A stretch of 64,000 nt of DNA from assembly GCA_000149265.1 (NCBI GenBank), contig CH003024.1, positions 1,945,543-2,009,542 on the forward strand, given 5' to 3'. The notes beneath the pieces are model-generated. The model worked only from the letters and a program-made list of their open reading frames with translations, did not search any database and had not been told where the DNA came from. Origin of the DNA: Ciona savignyi (taxonomy: Eukaryota; Chordata; Ascidiacea; Phlebobranchia; Cionidae). This document shows positions 25,301-37,093 of this stretch, piece by piece (within the stretch, counting starts at the first letter, position 1; every line of letters begins with the position of its first letter). The position numbers and the translations under genes are program-made.

Positions 25301-28300
25301 GTCTCATCGGTGAAAAAGAAGTAAACCAGGAGCTCAAAAGCAACATTGAAACGTTGAAGGTAATAGGATCAAAACTGGATGCAGGCAGGGCTTTTATAAT
25401 TTGAAAAAAATCAGATGTTGCATTTGTAGAGATTTACAAAATTTGGTCGGTGCCTGTAATGGTCAATAAGTCAGAAGGTAATTCAACTGTCTTGGTGAAG
25501 TCTATTAATTCACTGAAATCTAGCAATATTCGTAAAGTACCTTATGCAAGTACACAACAGACAAGCTTAGTTACAACCTACAACATCCTACAACCTGTAT
25601 AATCCTACAACCTACAATATCCTACAACCTGTATAATCCTACAACCTACAACAACTACAACCTGTATAATCCTACAACCTACAACATTCTACAACCTGTA
25701 TAATCCTACAACCTACAACATTCTACAACCTGTATAATCCTACAACCTACAACATTCTACAACCTGTATAATCCTACAACCTACAACATCCTACAACCTG
25801 TATAATCCTACAACCTACAACATCCTACAACCTGTATAATCCTACAACCTACAACATTCTACAACCTGTATAATCCTACAACCTACAATATCCTACAACC
25901 TGTATAATCCTACAACCTACAACATTCTACAACCTGTATAATCCTACAACCTACAACATCCTACAACCTGTATAATCCTACAACCTACAACATCCTACAA
26001 CCTGTATAATCCTACAACCTACAACATCCTACAACCTGTATAATCCTACAACCTACAACATCCTACAACCTGTATAATCCTACAACCTACAACATCCTAC
26101 AACCTGTATAATCCTACAACCTACAACAACTACAACCTGTATAATCCTACAACCTACAACATCCTACAACCTGTATAATCCTACAACTTACAACATCCTA
26201 CAACCTACAACATCCTACAACCTGTATAATCCTACAACCTACAACAACTACAACCTGTATAATCCTACAACCTACAACATCCTACAACCTGTATAATCCT
26301 ACAACCTACAATCTTTCGATCCTACAACCTACAACAACTACAACATGTATAAAACAAAATTGCCGTCATATTAATACATCGATCTAGGAAAAGTCCAAAA
26401 ATTCAGTTTGTTTTGCTAGAATGAAGTGGAAACTTTGAAAGAAATGTTGGAATCTTCACATTCTACAATCGGCGAACAGAAAAGAGTGATCCACAAAAAC
26501 CAAAATTCACTTTCAAAATTGAAAAACGACATTGCAACTGTTTCCAACACACAGGTATATATATTGATAATAGTAATTTTTTAATTTGGTGGAAATTAGG
26601 CTTCCAAAACATTGTGTGCATCAATATTTATAATTATGTGTTTATTTCCTTAGTTATAAACGGTTAACTGGGAATGGTAATAAGTTTAAACAACTATCTT
26701 TAATCACTTGAGTGTAAAAGATATATTGGATATCTTAAAGCTGTTATTAAAAAAATATCATCGAATGATATTTTTCGCCGAAAATGTGTTTTTTTCCGAT
26801 TGGATTTTAATATTCGATGACACATTCTGTCCATAAAATTGTATTTGTCCATAAAAGTGTATTATTATTTAGCATAAAATTGTATTTGTCCATAAAAGTG
26901 TATTATTATTTAGCATAAAATTGTATTTGTCCATAAAATTGTATTAGTATTTAGCATAAATTTGTATTTGTCCATAAAATTGTATTTGTCCATAAAATTA
27001 TATTTTGTGTGAATGCCATTGCTTATTGTTTATTAAGCCTTTTTGTCGACTCTACAGACTCGAAAAGTGCAAGCTCTTCAAGCGAAAGCATCTCACCTAA
27101 GAAACGAATCAGACGGTAAAACCATCACGTTGAAGCAATTAGAACAACGGATTAACGACCTGCAGGGCGTTATATTGTCCAAGGAAGAAAGCTTTGCGTA
27201 AGTCGGTGGGTGTATTACTGTGCTCGACTGTGGGCGTGAGTTGTATTACTGTGCTCGACTGAGGGCGTGAGGTGTATTACCAAGCTCGACTGTGGACATG
27301 AGGTGTATTACTGTGCTCGACTGAGGGCGTGAGGTGTATTACTGTGCTCGACTGAGGACGTGAGTTAATTTAATGTGCTCGACTGTGATCATGAGGTGTA
27401 TTACCTTGCTCGACTGTGGGCATGAGGTGTATTACTGTGCTCAACTGTGGATATGAGGTGTATTACTGTGCTCGACTGAGGACGTGAGGTGTATTACTGT
27501 GCTCGACTGTGGACGTAAGGTGTATTACTGTGCTCGACTATGGACATGAGGTGTATTACTGTGCTCGACTGTGGACATGAGTTGAATTAATGTGCTCGAC
27601 TGTGACCATTCAGTGTATTACTGTGATTGACTGTAACCATGAGGTGTATTGCTGTGCTCGCACACTGCAGGTCCTGTAATCCTTCTCTTGACATGTGGGG
27701 GGTGTAATCTTTGAGCTTTCCATTGATTTCCCTTCCCCAGACTTATAAAATCTCCAATATCTCAAACATAACATCAAAACTTCCCACACACATCTCAGCA
27801 AAGCAATGGAGGGAAAATTCTCGATTGACAGCGTAGAGTTTCAACGACTAGTTGCCGATCGTGTAGCACAAGAAGATAAGAGACATCAAGTTAACGCCGC
27901 ACACTTGGAGTCAAGGATTGCTGCTCTGCAGCAGGATTATCTTCATCTCGAAAACGAGTTCCGTGAAGCTTTGCATATCGAGTCCGAGCGTTATAATGAG
28001 GTTGGTGGTTTGATGATTGGTACTAACACATGGTTATTGGTTGACTGGTTTTGTTGGTAACATACAGTTGGTGGTTGACTGGTTGTTTCGGTAACTAAGA
28101 TTTAGTGATTCGTTGTGTTGGTTACTCAGCTTTGGTGTTTAGCTGATTGATTGATTACACATGGTTGATGGTTGTCTGGTTGTTTTGGTAACTAAGATTT
28201 AGTGATTCGTTGTGTTGGTTACTCAGGTTTGGTGTTTAGCTGATTGATTGATTACACATGGTTGATAGTTGTCTGGTTGTTTTGGTTACATATGGTTTGT

Positions 28301-31300
28301 TGGTTGTTATGGTTAGATTGGTTACACATGGTTGTTGGTTGTTATGGTTACACACCATTAATGATGTTATTTAGGTGGTTTGCTTGTTGTGTTAGTTACA
28401 AATGGTTGTTGGTTGCCTGGTGGTTTTGGTAACATAGAATTTATTTTTAACTGGTTGTTTTGGTTACACAGGCTTGATGGTTGGTTAAATACCAACAAAA
28501 GAAGTATTTTACATTTTTTCAATCTCAGTCACTAGGTTTGCCAGAAGCTAAACGCAATAATTCCAGGTTCACAGTCGATGCGAGTCTGCTATGTTATACA
28601 GAGTTGGTGGTTATCTGATTGTTTTGGTAACATAGAATTGGTGTTTAATTGGTTGTTTTGGTTAAATAGGCTTGGTGGTCCCCTAAATACCAACAAAAGA
28701 CGATTTTTTACACTTTTTCAATCTCAGTCAATCAGAATTTAAAAGGCAATAATTTCAGGTTCACAGTCGATGCGAGTCTGCCATGTTAAACGCCGACCGA
28801 TTCCATCAACTCTACCAATCCAGCAGTGAAAATGAGGAAAAATCGAAGAGTTTAATCTCCCAAATGACGGCGATTATTAAACAGCAGAAAGTTAAAATCG
28901 AAGAAATGTCAAAATCGAAAGCAGAAATCAACCAACACTATCAGGTAACATATATTTGTCTGTGTTAGTATTCGAGTGTGTTGTGTTTTTATTTTTAATC
29001 ATTTTGAATAAAATATAAAATGGAATTTAAAAATAATGCTAATGGAATTTAAAAATAGTTTAAAAATAATAAATCGTTTTGAATTAAATATAAAATGGAA
29101 TTTAAAAAAAATGCCTAAGTGCTTTTTAACCATTTTTTATATAATAGTCAGTTTTTTTAGTTTATTTTTTATCTATTTTTTGCCCCAGTGTTAAAAATGG
29201 CAAACAAATCACAACACAGAAACAGGAAAAGAAGGCAAAATGAACAGTCGTTAAAACATGTTATTTGAAAAAAGGATATCATTTTTAAAATATATATAGC
29301 GGACGTGGCCGCCAAACCTAAGCGAAATAACAATAACTAGCAAATAAAATTTAATTTAGACCAAAACAAAACAATTTAATAGTCAAAAATTAAAAATAAA
29401 ATGATGATTTTTTTTTAAGTTTAATATTTTTGTTTATTCACCCTAATATTTGAATTAGATGTCATATTGAATTATGATCATTGTACTGCTATCTTCTTTA
29501 GGACCCTACAGTCTTTTTATAGCTTAGTTCCGTATAACTTATTTGCCTAATCCACTTAGGTGCAAGTTAATTCACTGGAAGGAGCGCTTGAAAAAGAACG
29601 CGAAAAGGTGACTCAGCTCGAACAAATAAAACGCGACAAATTGAAACTTCTGAGCAACAACGTCGCTCTGCAGTCGTTGATTGACGGACTTCGTGAGGAA
29701 AGGAAAGTCTGGGGGGAAGAACTTGCTCAGCAAGGTAATCGGTAGGATGGGATATTCATGTTTATCCCCATGAATAGGAAAACCAAGGGGACATTGCTAA
29801 TTTGTATATAGCATAAAAATTAAACCTTGGATTGAATAGGATAAAATACAGGATATTCATGTTTATCCCCGTGATTGGGAAAATCAAGGGTTTAACACAC
29901 GGGCAATGGTCAGATCACCTCGGGCCCATCGTCGGGTTACCGGAGCTATTGTAGTCTGTTGTGTATAAATCGCCTATTTCTTTAATTTAATAGGTTATTC
30001 ATGTTTATTCCTGTGAATGGAAAAACCAAAGGGGTTAATACACGGGCTAACACAGATTACCTCGTGCCCACCGTAGGATGGGATATTCATGTTTATCCCC
30101 GTGAATGGGAAAACCAAAGGGGTTAATACACGGGCAATCGTCAGATTACCTCATGCCCACTATTGGGTTACCAGAGCTATTGTAGTGTGTTGTGTATAAA
30201 TCACCTATTTCTTTAATTTAATAGGTTATTCATGTTTATTTCTGTGAATGGGAAAACCAAGGGGGTATAAAAACTCAATTTTGACTTTGTTCTCTGCTGA
30301 AAACAGTCAGAAACATTGATGCACATTGCTGATTTGTATACAGAATAAAAAGGATTTAGTTACTATAAAAAGCTCCTTCAAAACCAATGGTACCGGATAG
30401 GATAGGATATTCATGTTATCCCCGTGAATGGGAAAACCAAGGGGGTTAACACACAGCCGTTTACTAGAGCAGATCATTGTTTTATTAGCCAGAGGATGAT
30501 AGCATTGAATCCTGGCGCTTACTAGGATTGTGTCTATGTGCAATGCACTTAACAAGAAATGTTACATTTACCAATAGCTCGGATGTACTACCTTGCCGTT
30601 AAGTATTACATAAAATACCAGTCGTTTTCACTGTGATAAACATAAATATCCCTTTCTACCGTGTTTATGAAAGTGTTCTTCATTGGAGTAACCTGTTAAA
30701 ATGCTCCATGACAGGTTCCTCACTTGCACAAGATCGTGGCAGGCTTGAAATGAAAGTGGAGAGTTTGAACGCGGAGATAGTTTCGCTGAAGAAGAGCAAT
30801 GAACGGGATTTAGATTTGCTGAGGATAAAATCAAAGGTTGTCGACGATCAAACGGACACCATACTGAAAATGAAAGAGGTAATTTTCCATTACTCACTTT
30901 GCTATATAACCCATGCAAACTGATACCATACTTGCTATATAACTTATACAAACGGATACCATACTTATAAGACTTTGCACATTTAGCAATGTGTAAACTT
31001 CAGCATTGTGCTATCTGAGCGAACCCATATTAAATACCTAAAGTTGTATTAATTACAATCTTAAATAACTCAAGTCAATTGTACTGTAATTCAAAAAAAA
31101 AACTTGCATTAAGATTGAGGTTTCCAAATTACATTTTTTCTGTATTTATTTTAAAAATAAACCTATTGCAGCATGTATAAATTTAAAAAGCCCCAAAAAA
31201 CATTATGTATTCTGTGTGTTCAATGAGCGGAACAGCTACAAATTTATTCTCCCAGGCACTTGTGGAAAAGGACAAGGAGGTTCGTGGCAAACTGGATGAA

Positions 31301-34300
31301 GATTTGCAACATCAGCGACGATTGGAACAACATATTGAGGATCTAACCCAGGTTAGTCAATGTTTGAGATAAACTTGTAGACACATATGGATACAGGATT
31401 ATTTGTTAAAAATATAAACTTGGTTAATTGTAAGATAAACTGGATTGATTGTAAGATGAACTTGAATAATTGTAAGATAAACTGGATTAATGTTAAGATA
31501 AACTGGATTATTTGTAATTATTAATAAAAGTATTTGATACCTAGTTGGTAGTGTCCTGTCCAGTTGATTAATGCTTTTTACTGAAACTAAAAGTGAGTTG
31601 CTTTCATATACATCACACTGCAATAGCTCGGTAACCTGCCGGTGGCCGCGAGGTGATCTGACTATAATACCTATGTGAGAAGCTTGTAACCACAAAGTAG
31701 TCTAAAGATTTTACCATGTAATAACGTCCCCTTTACCTACCAATGGCGATAAACATGAACATAGTTTCCTTTATATCCCCGTGAATAGGAAAACCAAGGG
31801 AGTTAACAGACGGGCAATCGTCGGATCACCTCATGCCCACCATCGGGTTACTAAAACTATTGTAGTGTGTTGTATATGATAGACACGTTCCTTCAATTTG
31901 GTATAACCCATTAATCCACTGGGTTCAAGCAATGTCTGTTAAGTGCCTTGCCCAAGGACACTACCGACTAGCTAGCGACCAATTTCTAACCTGCAACCTT
32001 TCAGTTGAAAGGCGACGCACTAAACCACCAGTCTAATTGGTGGAAGCAATATATCCTAGACGAACTGACTTCTACCGTTTATCTCTATCTTTTCACCCAA
32101 GGACAACGCAGCGTTGAAAGAACAAAACGATTATTTGCTGGAGAGGAAAAAACAACTGAAAACCCACATTGCACAATTGGAACAAGAGCAATCTACTTTG
32201 CAAGATGACCATCAGTATGTTTGTCTTCATTAGATTTGTGTGTTGTCCAGCGTTTTAATGTAGTATCTTGAACTATTTCATGGCAGAAGAAACCATTTTA
32301 AAGTAGTGTGTTGAACCACTTTATAATCGCAAAAATAGTTTAGATGTTGTATTTCATCTTTTTTTTAGACAGCAATATCATATTTTTTACATCATAATTA
32401 TATATAACACAGTGCAATTACTTCAATAATCCGACTGTTAGTGTTTGATAACACTAACACTCCGTTACGTATTCATGAAGTAATCCGGCGATTGTCTGTG
32501 ATTTGTTCCAGAGTTTTCCATTAAAAGTGTCCGACAGATTAGTCTGGTGGTTTAGTGCGTCGCCTTTCAGCCGAAGGGTTGTAGGTACAAAACTGGTCGC
32601 AACCCAGTCCGGTAAGGCATTTAATGGACATTTCCTGAACACAGCGGAATAATAGGTTCTATCATGGCAATTTGTACAGGACAATGCCCGAACCCAGCGG
32701 ATAAAGGGGATCTACTAAATTAAAACGAATGAATCATACACAACACACTGTAATTGCTGCGATAACCCGACAATGGGCGAAAGGTGATCTGCTGATTGCC
32801 CATGTGATAACCCCCTTGGTTTTTCCATTTACAAGGATAAACATGAATATCCTATCCTATAAAAGATAAAATCATGAATATCATATCCTAAACATCAATT
32901 TCCAGGTAACAGTACAAGATTAAGATTCTAGACAATGGTATACTTTTTTTTATTGAATAAAAATACCCAGTAAAAATGATGCGTTTCAGACGTTTAAAGA
33001 AGAAGTGGTCGGAGAAGAGTGACTTGCTCAGTAAGCTGGAAGTGCAGGTGAAGAACTTGAGTGTTACGGCGAAGCAGCGTGAAAATAAGCTCCAACTTGA
33101 AAAGGAGGAGGCATTGGCATCTAAGAGGTTTGTGTTTGATGTAGTGGGGGGATATGGGGTGAAGGGTATAATTTCTTATCCACAAGTACCGTGAGATCTA
33201 GGAATACAGGGGTAAAGTTTGGTAGATTTGGGCTATCTAGGATATCAAGGTGAAATTTTAGTATATCACAGTGATATGTAATAAGATACCCATGATCTGG
33301 GGATTAGGGGTATATTGTCTTACATACACGCACCATATGATCTGCAAATTTGGGGGGTAAAATTTGGTAAATTGGGGGCTGTTATTTGGTATATGATAGT
33401 GAGATTGGGGCATTTGGGGTAGGAATTTAAGATTGGGGAACAGACTTGGTGATTTAGGAAATTGTGGGGTTGATTGAGGGTTTAGGGTGAGATAAGGGGA
33501 TCTTAGTCCCGTATTAACAGGGCCTCGGGATCCGGGCGTGGGGTCTGAGGTATTCCCCCATGTAGGTATTTAGCCCATGTAGGTTTCACTCCGTAAGGGG
33601 TATTCACCCAATGGGAGAATAATTGACTTCAAGTTAAACACACTTGCTTTACACGGTTTAAGCAAAGAACTTTAGTGACCATTTGTTATCATCTATACTC
33701 GAGTTCGACTACTAGGGGATTCTGGGGTAAATTCAGGGTTCAGGGTGATATTAGGGGTTTTGGGTGAAGATTGAGCGATTGTAGGGAGATGAGGGGATAC
33801 ACGGTAAGATTCGGGAGTAGGGGGTATCGTGTCAATAGTAACACACTTAGAGACTTTTGCCTGAACCCCACGAATATATAATTGGAGCAAAACTACAGAA
33901 ATGCTTTGGTTTTGGACCAACAATGTTTGTCTTTAGCTACATGGTCTCAGGAAATAATAATATTGTTATAAAACACTCTCTATCCAGCTCTATGGAAGAT
34001 AGAATGGCACGCATGGACAGCACGTTTCAAGAACAACTTGATGCAATACGAGTGTCACACGAACAACAGATGAATGTGGTTCAAAATCAACATCAATCAG
34101 AATTAGAAAGATGCCAGAAAAAGGTAACTGTGGACTGATGTATAAATATGTGTCTCGGATGTCTTAATATTTCGATGTGTATGTTATTTATGATTTATTC
34201 CCGCTGTGGACTGATATGTGTTTTGGATGTCTTAATATTTCCATGTGTATGTTATTCATGATTTATCTCCATAAATAGAAAATGGGACAACCATAATAAA

Positions 34301-35105
34301 ATGATATCTTATGTGTCTTGGATGGGGCAACACTAAAAGGAGGGAAAGAGGGAAACTGCTTACTGAACTTTTCAAACCTAATTAAACGCTGGCCTAAACA
34401 CTAATCTTAACCCCAGAACTAATCCTATTTCCAACCCCATGTTTAAAACTAACTAGAATGCCCTAATACTCATTTTAGTGTGCGGTTTCCCTCCTTCCCG
34501 CTTTCCCTCCTTTTAGTTTTTCTTTCTTGATGTCTTAATACTTCCATGTGTATATTATTCATGATTAAGCCCCGTGAATAGAAAAACGCAAGAGGCCTTT
34601 TTACTTGTGTTAATTTGTTTTCCGTCGGGCCGGTTAGTCTGGCGGTTAAGTGCGTCGCCTTTTAATCGAAGGGTTGCAGGTGCGAAACTGGTCACTAGCT
34701 AGTCGGTTGTGTCCTTGGGCAAGGCACTTTACGAATTTTACCTGAACCTAGCGGATTAATGGCTACTACCAAATTGAAGGAACGTGTCTATCTTACACAA
34801 CACACTGCAATAGCTCCGGTAACCCGACGGTAGGCGCGAGGTGATGTGACGATTGCCTGTGTGTTAACCCCCTTGGTTTTCCCTTTTACAGGAATAAACA
34901 TAAATACCCTTAACTATCCTAATTTGCTATTTGGAATAAACATAAATATCTTATATGAGTCATGAACTTTGTTTAATAATTGTCTCAGATTCATTCTACC
35001 GAGGAAGAAATGAGAGAAATATTGCGTGACGCAGAAATGCAGAAGAAGAGCATGCAAAATAAACTAATGCATATAAAGGACAATTTCCATGAGCTATTTG
35101 CTTAA
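19343..35105 (+). CDS. LRRCC1: LRRCC1, centrosomal leucine-rich repeat and coiled-coil protein
   Basis: Centrosome/centriole protein needed for spindle-pole and cilium integrity in vertebrates. Exons: 19343-19434 (cut by the gap), 20101-20287, 21073-21228, 21651-21805, 21914-22165, 22915-23033, 23726-23813, 24632-24754, 25264-25359, 26420-26554, 27058-27197, 27799-28000, 28759-28944, 29560-29734, 30715-30878, 31256-31351, 32102-32214, 32990-33127, 33988-34123, 34989-35105. All junction phases agree; exons 2-20 give 925 aa (human about 1,030 in total). N-terminal leucine-rich repeats (LDVSSNQL, LRSLNLASNSL, LVELNLSYNKI, LEVLLLHGNRI) are followed by a polar Q/P/S linker and then a long coiled coil. 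Stretches matching vertebrate LRRCC1 include YLHLENEFREAL, ERKVWGEELAQQGSSLAQ and KVVDDQTDTI. Start: first in-frame ATG; a non-coding upstream exon is possible. Confidence 0.93.
19435..19534. other. Assembly gap of 100 N
   Basis: Exactly 100 unknown bases, a conventional length for a gap of unknown size. It removes the end of LRRCC1 exon 1 (part of the first leucine-rich repeat), its donor and the start of a SINE. Confidence 0.99.
19535..19660 (+). mobile_element. SINE body fragment abutting the gap
   Basis: Starts gtccttgggcaaggcactta, the segment that follows the tRNA-like head in complete copies, and runs to 'cactgcaatagcttcgg'. The head is probably inside the gap, so the SINE repeat may be why the assembly broke. 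Confidence 0.8.
21489..21583 (+). mobile_element. SINE tail fragment in LRRCC1 intron 3
   Basis: Plus-strand tail half ending 'atcctatcctata', 67 nt before the exon 4 acceptor. Confidence 0.8.
22330..22560 (-). mobile_element. Decayed SINE in LRRCC1 intron 5
   Basis: Minus-strand copy recognisable from 'cgggaaatcgtcaggttacc', 'actttgggcaatatcc' and 'gactagctatcaatcagt'. Confidence 0.6.
24809..25010. mobile_element. Inverted-repeat element, family of 34333-34531, copy B
   Basis: Begins ttaaagggaggaaaagaggg and ends 'ccctcttttactccttttagt', a rough terminal inverted repeat. The interior read in reverse matches the element at 34333-34531 (for example 'cactaatct-aaccccagaac'). It includes two TTAGGG units in tandem, which here are just part of the element. 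Confidence 0.6.
25571..26350. repeat. Minisatellite, 34-bp unit, about 22 copies, in LRRCC1 intron 9
   Basis: Highly uniform array of alternating 'cctacaacctgtataat' and 'cctacaacctacaacat', together one 34-bp unit. A few shortened units carry 'acaacaactacaacctg'. Uniformity suggests recent expansion. Confidence 0.95.
26830..27003. repeat. Minisatellite, 41-bp unit, in LRRCC1 intron 10
   Basis: About four copies of a unit built from 'ataaaattgtatttgtcc' and 'attattatttagc', spaced 41 bp at 26833, 26874 and 26915. The array ends about 55 nt before the exon 11 acceptor. Confidence 0.85.
27205..27660. repeat. Minisatellite, about 31-bp unit, in LRRCC1 intron 11
   Basis: About 14 imperfect copies of 'ggtgtattactgtgctcg' plus 'actgtggacatga', starting only a few bases after the exon 11 donor at 27198. 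Confidence 0.9.
28001..28758. repeat. LRRCC1 intron 12: GTT-rich repeats and a duplicated exon 13 edge
   Basis: Most of the intron is imperfect repeats of 'ggttgttttggtaaca' and 'tggtggttgactgg'. 28452-28597 and 28650-28790 are direct copies about 195 bp apart. The first carries an acceptor and the opening 33 nt of exon 13, then diverges and reaches a stop, so it is a non-functional exon fragment. Confidence 0.8.
29742..30460 (-). mobile_element. Cluster of SINE tail fragments in LRRCC1 intron 14
   Basis: At least six minus-strand tail pieces, each starting near 'gatattcatgtttatcccc', at about 29742, 29850, 29990, 30075, 30222 and 30400. Only tail halves are present, never the tRNA-like head. 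The first begins 7 nt after the exon 14 donor. Confidence 0.85.
31410..31522. repeat. Short tandem repeat, about 25-bp unit, in LRRCC1 intron 16
   Basis: Five degenerate copies of 'aaactggattaattgtaagat'. Confidence 0.75.
31598..32040. mobile_element. SINE pair in LRRCC1 intron 16
   Basis: 31598-31675 is a plus-strand middle fragment. 31768-32040 is a long minus-strand copy with both tail and tRNA-like head, ending 61 nt before exon 17. Confidence 0.8.
32531..32860 (+). mobile_element. tRNA-derived SINE in LRRCC1 intron 17
   Basis: Plus-strand copy with A box in 'ttagtctggtggtttagtgc' and a full tail 'atgaatatcctatcctat'. The body carries an internal duplication: 'gaacccagcggat' occurs twice, at about 32637 and 32679. 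At 330 bp it is longer than the usual 290. Confidence 0.88.
33128..33987. other. LRRCC1 intron 18, G-rich and loosely repetitive
   Basis: The plus strand is full of 'ttggggta', 'ttaggggt' and 'attgggg' motifs from about 33200 to 33830, unlike other introns. No exon or mobile element recognised. Confidence 0.5.
34333..34531. mobile_element. Inverted-repeat element, copy A, in LRRCC1 intron 19
   Basis: Begins actaaaaggagggaaagagg and ends with the near reverse complement 'ctttccctccttttagt'. The inverted ends span about 30 bp around a 140-bp AT/C-rich core. Its relative at 24809 has the same core, showing a family of miniature elements. Confidence 0.7.
34626..34920 (+). mobile_element. tRNA-derived SINE in LRRCC1 intron 19, near full length
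   Basis: Starts gggccggttagtctggcggt and ends 'cccttaactatcct', 68 nt before the last LRRCC1 acceptor. The B-box segment reads gggttgcaggtgcgaaactg. Confidence 0.92.
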
Positions 35106-36835
35106 ATTTTTGTCTTAATTTATTGTGAAAATATTGGTAATTGCATTTTTCATTTGCTGGTATTTTGTTAGTTTCCTAAACCTATCTTTGTATTGAACTC
35201 CGCGCGTTCAAGTAATCATTGTGATAGATTGAATAGAATGTATTTCATATAAAGATCGTGTTTATTGTCATGATATGTTCTTTTAGGTTTTGGATACTTT
35301 TCTATCTTGAAGACAGATAGGACAACAACATGCTTATCTAAATGTATATGGACAAAGCTGTATGGTCAGCAGGTGGTTACGATATTACAACCTTTCGGTT
35401 TCTTCGCCGACGCTTTTGCCAATAGAACAAACTAGCCGACTCTAATACGGGTGATCGGCAGAACAATTTGAGCAACAGTTTAACCGGTGATTGTCGTTTC
35501 AAATGTTTAGATCCACCCCCTTTCGTGGGATAGCTAAGAGCCAGACCCTGAGTTGATCAAACAAACGGTTCGCAGCCAAAACAATATTAAGAATACGATG
35601 CGGCGGAGCCTAAAAACTGTATGGTACATGGTCGTATTTGCACCGTTAAAATACAAGGGTCTTTTCATGTGAGTAGGGTAGGATATTCATGTTTATCCCC
35701 GTAAATGATGAAAAAACACAAGAGGCGTTATTGGATAGGTAATCGTCCTCGTACAATTAATCGTCAGATTACCCTCCGCCCACCGTCGGGCTGCCAGAGC
35801 TAATCAGCGTGTTGAGTGATTGAAATTCTTTCAGTCTTCATAGAACCCACCAATTTACTGAGTTCTGGCAATGTTCGCTTAGCTCCTCGCCAAAGGACAC
35901 AGCCGACTAGCTTGTGTTCATTTTTCGAATCTACAAACTGTTCGTCTTAAAGGCAAACACTGAATCACGAAGCTATTCGATTAAATCATGCGTGAACTAT
36001 TGTAGGCCTAATTAAACGATCCCCGTAAGAATAATTGGTAAGGTAATTTTCCTTGTAGGTCTATATTCTATAAGGATATACTCTACACGATTTCCTTATC
36101 ATTAAAGTAAGTGTAATCGTATCAGAATATGGGTTTGTGCGATTTACTTTACCATAAGGGTTCGTATAATTTACTTAAAATAAGGGTCTATTTCCATACC
36201 TTAGAATAGGACCAGTATTATTTTTGTAGTAGAACGACCTATGCAATTTATTAATATAAGGGGTCTTAGGTTAGCTTTTTTAGAACAAGGGTCTATTGAA
36301 TTTTATTAGTATATAAGGGTCTATGCAATTTTATTAGAATATGAGTCTATGCTATTTTTAAGTATAAGGACCTACTTTCGTTGAATCGTATTTTACTCTT
36401 CGGTAAGTGCTTGGTTTGTTTTAAAGATATCATATTTGCCGTAAAATTGTAGATGTTTAAAATTAATCCAGACAAATATCGTGACGAAAGTGTGACGTTC
36501 CTTTCGAAATTTGATTTTCTCCATCTCTACCCTTAATCTGTCAACTACATCCGTTCGTTTAAAATTAGCCTCCAATGTCCCTGTCGCTTGTTATAATGTA
36601 ATACATAAATAGTCCGCGACCTGCAAAATAAACTAGTAGAATGTTAAATATACTTCAAAAACAACGACACGAGTCACCGCCGGTCAAAATATTGTTCAGT
36701 GTACATGTCGCTTTATTTATTTCCGTACGCAAACGCTTTTTTTCTGAAGGCGTTTACAATGCGAGTAACGCTAGACGCATGTGCTTTCATGTTTGGCGGT
36801 TCGGGTGACTAGTCAAGCAATCTATCTCTTTCCTT
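35106..36835. other. Intergenic between LRRCC1 and the sushi/EGF gene
   Basis: Holds the LRRCC1 3' UTR (no close canonical AATAAA seen), a minus-strand SINE at 35673-35975, and at 36120-36370 a loose repeat of 'aagggtctat-caattttatta' about eight times. No gene. Confidence 0.6.
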
Positions 36836-36840
36836 TATAA
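36836..36840 (+). promoter_or_regulatory. Candidate TATA box of the sushi/EGF gene
   Basis: 'cctttataag' lies 185 nt before the start codon at 37021. A start site about 30 nt downstream would give a 150-nt leader. The leader contains a six-codon upstream frame at 37004 whose TGA overlaps the main ATG (ATGA). Confidence 0.35.
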
Positions 36841-37020
36841 GCCACTTCGCTCACTTCATCACAGAAGAAAGCTGCACGGCAAGTGCTGCTTGCAATAGCT
36901 TGCTAATGAGCAATCACAGACCACTTCAGACAATTCGGTTGAACGGTATCGCCCGCACAGGAAGAGCTGCATAGTCCACGTCAAAGAAAGTAACAGAAAT
37001 CTAATGCTTTTGTTCAAGCA

Positions 37021-37093
37021 ATGAATTTAGCCAGTAGAAGAGTGGGTCAACTTATTGTTTTATTTTCTTTAGCGTGGTTCGATATAGCAACAG
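37021..37093 (+). CDS. Exon 1: signal peptide
   Basis: Encodes 24 residues: a basic start (SRR) then a hydrophobic core ([11 protein letters not shown]) and small residues before the likely cleavage point. Ends in phase 1 at a gtaaat donor, the standard phase for shuffling of extracellular modules. Confidence 0.8.

Noticed and set aside
25571..26350. Regular repeat array resembling a CRISPR
   Set aside because: Directly adjoining 34-bp units with no unique spacers, inside an animal intron: a minisatellite.
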